This document shows positions 51,493-54,970 of a DNA stretch of 54,970 bases, piece by piece. The notes under the pieces are model-generated. The model was not told where the DNA came from and did no database searches. It saw only the letters and a program-made list of their open reading frames with translations. The DNA comes from an uncultured Bacilli bacterium (lineage in GTDB: Bacteria > Bacillota_I > Bacilli_A > RF39 > UBA660). Made by a program: the position numbers and the translations under genes. The stretch's first letter is position 1; each line of letters opens with the position of its first letter. The stretch is taken from NCBI GenBank assembly GCA_934086935.1, contig CAKOIQ010000007.1, positions 1-54,970 of the forward strand, read 5' to 3'.

Positions 51493-53250
51493 ATGTTTAA
51501 AGATGAACTTAAATTAGTACCTAACAAACCAGGTTCTTATCAGATGTATGATAAGAATGATGTAGTTATTTACGTTGGTAAAGCTAAAAACTTAAAGAAA
51601 AGATTAAGTTCTTATTTTCGTGGTAAACATTATGGTAAGACAGCTAAGATGATTAGTAATATAGCTTATTTTAAATATATAGTTACTAATACTGAATTAG
51701 AGTCTTTTATATTAGAAATTAATTTAATTAAAAAGTATGATCCTAAATATAATATTTTACTTAAAGATGATAAGAGTTATCCTTATATTGAATATTCTAG
51801 AAAGCCATATCCTTCTTTAAAGGTAGTTAGATATTTAAAAGTTAAGAAGCATAAAGATAAGTTATTATTTGGTCCTTATGTTAATGCTTATGCGGCTAGA
51901 AGGATTGTTAATTTAATTAATAGATTATATCCCTTAAAGAAATGTGAAGGAATGCCTAAGGAAGTATGTTTGTATTATCATATTCATGAATGTTTAGGTT
52001 ATTGTACTAAAAATGTTTCTTTAGATAGAATTGAAGCTATGGAACAAGAAATATTATCTTTTTTAAGAGGTAATGAAGATGTTATTAAAAATAAACTTAA
52101 AGAGAAAATTGAATATTATAGTGAAAATTTAAATTATGAACTTGCTTTAGAACTTAAAAAAGAACTTGATTATATGTCCATAGTTTTAGAGAAACAAAAG
52201 GTTGAACTTAACCCAGGTGAGAATTTAGATGTTATTAATTATGCTTTTATAAATGGTTTTATTGCGATTGAATTTTTATTTGTGAGAAATGGTAAGCTAG
52301 TTGGTAATTATACTGAGATTGAACCGGTTACTGATGAATATTTAGATGAGATTGAGTATTATATTGCTTTATTTTATCAAAAGAAAGAGATTCCAAGAGA
52401 AATTATTATTGCGGATGATTTAAATGAAGATAATTTATCTAAGGTTATTGATACTAATTTTGTTAAGGTTAGTAAGGGACAGAAGAGAAAATTGCTTTTA
52501 ATGGCTAAAGAAAATGCTACTATTAATTTAAATAATAATTTTAAGAGAATTGAACAAAAACAAGAGAAATCTAGTGGTGCAAATGATGAACTAGCAGAAC
52601 TTTTAGGTATTGGTATTAAAAGAATTGATGTTTTTGATAACTCAAATTTATTTGGTTCTTTTGCTGTATCGGGAATGGTAGTATATGAAGATGGCGTGCC
52701 TTCTAAGAGTAAATATCGTAAGTATAAAGTTATGGTTGATAAGAATGATGATTATAATACGATGAAAGAAGTTATTTATAGAAGATATTATAGAGCTTTA
52801 ATTGAGAAGGATTTACCAGATTTAATTTTAGTTGATGGTGGTATTAATCAGATAAGAGCCACTAAGGATGTTCTTGATTCTTTAAATTTAGGAATTAAGG
52901 TATGTGGTTTAGTTAAAAATGATAAACATCGAACTAATGATTTATTAGATGGAGATACTTTAGAGATTTATGATATTGATCGAACTAGTAATCTATTTCA
53001 TTATTTAACGAGGATGCAAGATGAAGTTCATAGATATACGATTAATTATCATAGACAAATTAGAAGTAAAGGATCTATTAGTAGTATTTTAGATAATATT
53101 CCTGGAATTGGAAGTAAAAGAAGCAAAGATTTAATTAAAAGATTTGGTAGTGTTAAAAGAATGAAGGAAGCCTCTTTAGAAGAATTGTGTGAAATTATTC
53201 CAGAAGATACAGCTAAGTTATTAATTAATTATTTAGAAAATTATAAATAG
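51493..53250 (+). CDS. uvrC: Excinuclease ABC subunit C
   Basis: The roughly 585-residue enzyme makes both incisions in nucleotide-excision repair. The GIY-YIG domain (PGSYQMYDK, VIYVGKAKNLKKRLSSYF) makes the 3' cut. A Cys-containing region (CEGMPKEVCLYYHIHECLGYC), UvrB-binding segment, RNase-H-like 5' nuclease (IDVFDNSNLFG, LILVDGGINQI) and tandem HhH (IPGIGSKRSKDLIKRFGS) follow. Start is ATG 51493 or 51487 (SD AAGGA); the longest frame begins inside a candidate -10. Confidence 0.94.
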   Translation: MFKDELKLVPNKPGSYQMYDKNDVVIYVGKAKNLKKRLSSYFRGKHYGKTAKMISNIAYFKYIVTNTELESFILEINLIKKYDPKYNILLKDDKSYPYIEYSRKPYPSLKVVRYLKVKKHKDKLLFGPYVNAYAARRIVNLINRLYPLKKCEGMPKEVCLYYHIHECLGYCTKNVSLDRIEAMEQEILSFLRGNEDVIKNKLKEKIEYYSENLNYELALELKKELDYMSIVLEKQKVELNPGENLDVINYAFINGFIAIEFLFVRNGKLVGNYTEIEPVTDEYLDEIEYYIALFYQKKEIPREIIIADDLNEDNLSKVIDTNFVKVSKGQKRKLLLMAKENATINLNNNFKRIEQKQEKSSGANDELAELLGIGIKRIDVFDNSNLFGSFAVSGMVVYEDGVPSKSKYRKYKVMVDKNDDYNTMKEVIYRRYYRALIEKDLPDLILVDGGINQIRATKDVLDSLNLGIKVCGLVKNDKHRTNDLLDGDTLEIYDIDRTSNLFHYLTRMQDEVHRYTINYHRQIRSKGSISSILDNIPGIGSKRSKDLIKRFGSVKRMKEASLEELCEIIPEDTAKLLINYLENYK

Positions 53251-53266
53251 TAATTTTCTTTTTTTT
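53235..53266 (+). terminator. Rho-independent terminator after uvrC
   Basis: AGAAAATTA/TAATTTTCT stem followed by eight T; the uvrC stop is in the loop. Confidence 0.75.
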
Positions 53267-53267
53267 A

Positions 53268-53276
53268 TGCTATAAT
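53268..53276 (+). promoter_or_regulatory. Extended -10 promoter
   Basis: TGCTATAAT immediately after the terminator T-run, 25 bases before the ATG at 53302. No -35 is clear. Confidence 0.5.
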
Positions 53277-53301
53277 ATCCATGCTTTTATGGGAGGTTTG
53301 T

Positions 53302-53961
53302 ATGCAAGATTTTTCTGCCAATAGAATTCAAAAAGAGAACTTTATAGTTTTTTATGAAGAAGTTGAAGATTATATAAATGTTTATTATGCTGATGGAAGA
53401 GAAGAACATTTTCCAAATACTCAAGATATTAAGGAATTTTTAAAAGAAAAAATGAGAAAACAAATATATCAAGCTAAAGATATAATTGAAGAGATAGATA
53501 GGGATTGTGAAAGTTATAAAACCGAAAATTTTACAGATTTGTTATATTTTTTCTTAACTTTTTTAACTTCAATAAATGTTTCAGTAGAACATATCGGCTT
53601 TTCTTTATTTTTACTTATTATGTCTTTGGTTACAATTGTTAAAAGACGTTATAATAAAGAAATTTATGAAGATTTATATGCACTTAGATATGATTATTTA
53701 AAATGTCAATTCTTTTTAGAACATGAAGAGGACTTTAAGGAAATGGATTTTTCTGATCCAAGATTGTATAGAGGTGTTAATAAAGATGCTTTAATGTTTA
53801 TACTTTTACATGGTGAAGAGATGCAACCTTTTAATATTAATACAATAAGTTTAATTTCTTTTAAAGATTTGGTAAGAATAGTTGATAATTATCATAATGT
53901 TATATTAGCAAAGCAAGATAGAGCGTTAGTAATGGAGAAAAAAGATGAAAAGAAAAATTAA
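53302..53961 (+). CDS. Membrane protein of unknown function
   Basis: A 219-residue protein. Its N-terminal half is charged (KEKMRKQIYQAKDIIEEID), followed by two hydrophobic helices (about 78-115) and a soluble C-terminal part. I recognise no family. ATG 53302 follows SD GGGAGG; ATG 53281 lies near the likely transcription start and is not used. It overlaps the next gene by 17 bases. Confidence 0.6.
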   Translation: MQDFSANRIQKENFIVFYEEVEDYINVYYADGREEHFPNTQDIKEFLKEKMRKQIYQAKDIIEEIDRDCESYKTENFTDLLYFFLTFLTSINVSVEHIGFSLFLLIMSLVTIVKRRYNKEIYEDLYALRYDYLKCQFFLEHEEDFKEMDFSDPRLYRGVNKDALMFILLHGEEMQPFNINTISLISFKDLVRIVDNYHNVILAKQDRALVMEKKDEKKN

Positions 53962-54856
53962 ATTAAATACTGAATTAGAAAAGGAACTTGAGTTTATTGA
54001 GAGTTCATTAGAGTATAAATATGGGGATTATAATAAAACTGTATCTGATATTGGTAATGGTGGTAAAAATATTAAATCTTATAATTATTCAGCTGTTACT
54101 GAGCAAGAAAGAACGTTTGTTTCTGCTAGTTCTTTAGAAAATATTGATTTTTATGAAACTAATCTTTGGACTGGAGTAAAAATTGAAGCTAGTAAAAATA
54201 CTTTTGATGGTTTATTTAGTTGTAAAACTACAAGTTATGGTCAAAGTATGGAACTTGATGTTTCTAATAATTTTATGGTTTTAAGTAAAGGAAAATGGTC
54301 ATTTTTAAGATATTTAGATAGTACTTTAATTAAGTATGCGAGTATGCATGATTCAATTAGTGGGAATGATTCTAAAGTTGATTTAAATATTAATTTAAAT
54401 GATAATGGAACAATAGATTATATTTATCTATCTGTTTGTTCTAATTTAATAGAAAATAGTATTATTGAAGTTAAAATTGGTAGTGATGGTACTTATTTGT
54501 TTAATATTGATGGAAATAGTTTAACTACAAAGATAGATTCTTTATATGCTAAAATGTTTAAACAAACTATCGTAGAAAGATTAAGACAAATTAAATCAAC
54601 ATCACCACTTGTAGCTGAAGATGAAGAAATATTAGAGAGTGTTATTTGTACATTAATGGCTAGTATCAATAAAGAAGAACTTGATAATAGTTATTTAGAG
54701 TTAAGTAAAATTAAAGATAAACAGGCTCATATACTTGATGTGTTAAGTGTTTCTTTAACTAAAGTTGGGGTTTTAAGTATTAGAAATAAATTAACTGATA
54801 GTATTGATGCTTATTATAGTAAAATTACTGATGCTTGTGAGTTTAAACTTAATTAG
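53945..54856 (+). CDS. Hypothetical soluble protein
   Basis: A 303-residue protein without signal or membrane segments. The N-terminal helix is Lys/Glu-rich, the middle is beta-rich and Asn/Ser-rich, and the C-terminal third predicts helices. No family recognised. It is translationally coupled to the membrane protein upstream, and the two probably act together. Confidence 0.55.
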   Translation: MKRKIKLNTELEKELEFIESSLEYKYGDYNKTVSDIGNGGKNIKSYNYSAVTEQERTFVSASSLENIDFYETNLWTGVKIEASKNTFDGLFSCKTTSYGQSMELDVSNNFMVLSKGKWSFLRYLDSTLIKYASMHDSISGNDSKVDLNINLNDNGTIDYIYLSVCSNLIENSIIEVKIGSDGTYLFNIDGNSLTTKIDSLYAKMFKQTIVERLRQIKSTSPLVAEDEEILESVICTLMASINKEELDNSYLELSKIKDKQAHILDVLSVSLTKVGVLSIRNKLTDSIDAYYSKITDACEFKLN

Positions 54857-54860
54857 ATAA

Positions 54861-54889
54861 TTGACAAACATTAATTATTAAAGTAAAAT
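54861..54889 (+). promoter_or_regulatory. Strong sigma-A promoter at the window end
   Basis: Consensus TTGACA, 17-base spacer, TAAAAT. No gene start follows within 81 bases, so a long leader RNA is expected. Confidence 0.75.
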
Positions 54890-54970
54890 TAATATATAAA
54901 TTTGTGAGAAAGAAATTAATATTTATAAGGTGTATTTAAAGAGAAAGTATATTTGGTGAGAGTACTAATA
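54890..54970 (+). promoter_or_regulatory. Possible T-box leader, 5' part
   Basis: The leader includes GTGAGAAAGAAAT (as at the 5' side of the Bacillus glyQS T-box stem I) and AGAGAAAGTATATTTGGTGAGAGTACT. The latter has the AGAGA ... GGTGAGAG pattern typical of T-box stem I, with AGTA/TACT able to pair. The antiterminator with its TGGNACC bulge would lie beyond the window. The regulated gene is therefore out of view. Confidence 0.35.

Overview
The window is a low-GC stretch of a Firmicutes chromosome, most likely from a spore-forming member of class Bacilli or a close gut relative with a compact genome. UGA is a stop (several genes end in TGA) and tryptophan is TGG, so this is not a code-4 mollicute. 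Gene order matches Bacillus in several blocks: cca-dnaD-nth-ponA-recU, spoVB/comN-rel-dtd, rimM-trmD and gerE-gerM. gerM, gerE, spoIIIAH and spoVB indicate an endospore programme or a recent one.

Layout. 1-120: the 3' half of a tRNA-Met(CAT) with no 5' half, probably the edge of an element that integrated into the tRNA upstream of the window. 220-5904: surface protein, tyrosine recombinase, membrane-anchored protein, pyruvate phosphate dikinase. 5905-7270: a scar of defence-type remnants (Abi_2, restriction-methylase C-terminus, one unrecognised pseudogene). 7273-9420: a duplicated metallophosphoesterase. 9447-11198 (minus): gerM, gerE, spoIIIAH. 11424-14482: a CmpB-type membrane protein, then a C39-peptidase ABC exporter followed by two overlapping unannotated double-glycine peptides that look like a two-peptide bacteriocin. 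14528-20926: tRNA CCA addition, replication, base-excision repair, cell wall and recombination genes. 20910-30544: pilin-like protein, Der GTPase, tRNA/rRNA modification, HlyIII, HAD, HD and alpha/beta hydrolases. 30587-31915: decayed surface gene, a 36-codon minus-strand ORF, and a frameshifted ogt. 31912-35748: tag, tRNA editing, pentapeptide protein, glycosyltransferase, DUF1848. 35800-38913: accessory patch (cysteine-rich repeat protein, small unknowns, SWIM remnant, lipoprotein, dinD). 38931-44487: rbgA, rnhB, lipoteichoic-acid-synthase-like protein, topA. 44562-46441: membrane protein plus amidoligase. 46443-53250: spoVB, comN, rel, dtd, small membrane protein, YigZ-like protein, uvrC. 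53302-54970: two unknown genes, then a strong promoter with a possible T-box leader running off the end.

The strongest candidate for an undescribed system is the exporter plus two GG-leader peptides at 12204-14482. Both predicted mature peptides carry a GxxxG motif, as class IIb bacteriocins do. Also notable are a Rel protein whose hydrolase domain lacks its catalytic residues, a 36% cysteine metallothionein-like repeat protein, a tandem wHTH-metallophosphoesterase protein with a degenerate first half, and the tRNA-fragment attachment site. Several starts were moved from the longest reading frame to a start with a proper Shine-Dalgarno sequence.
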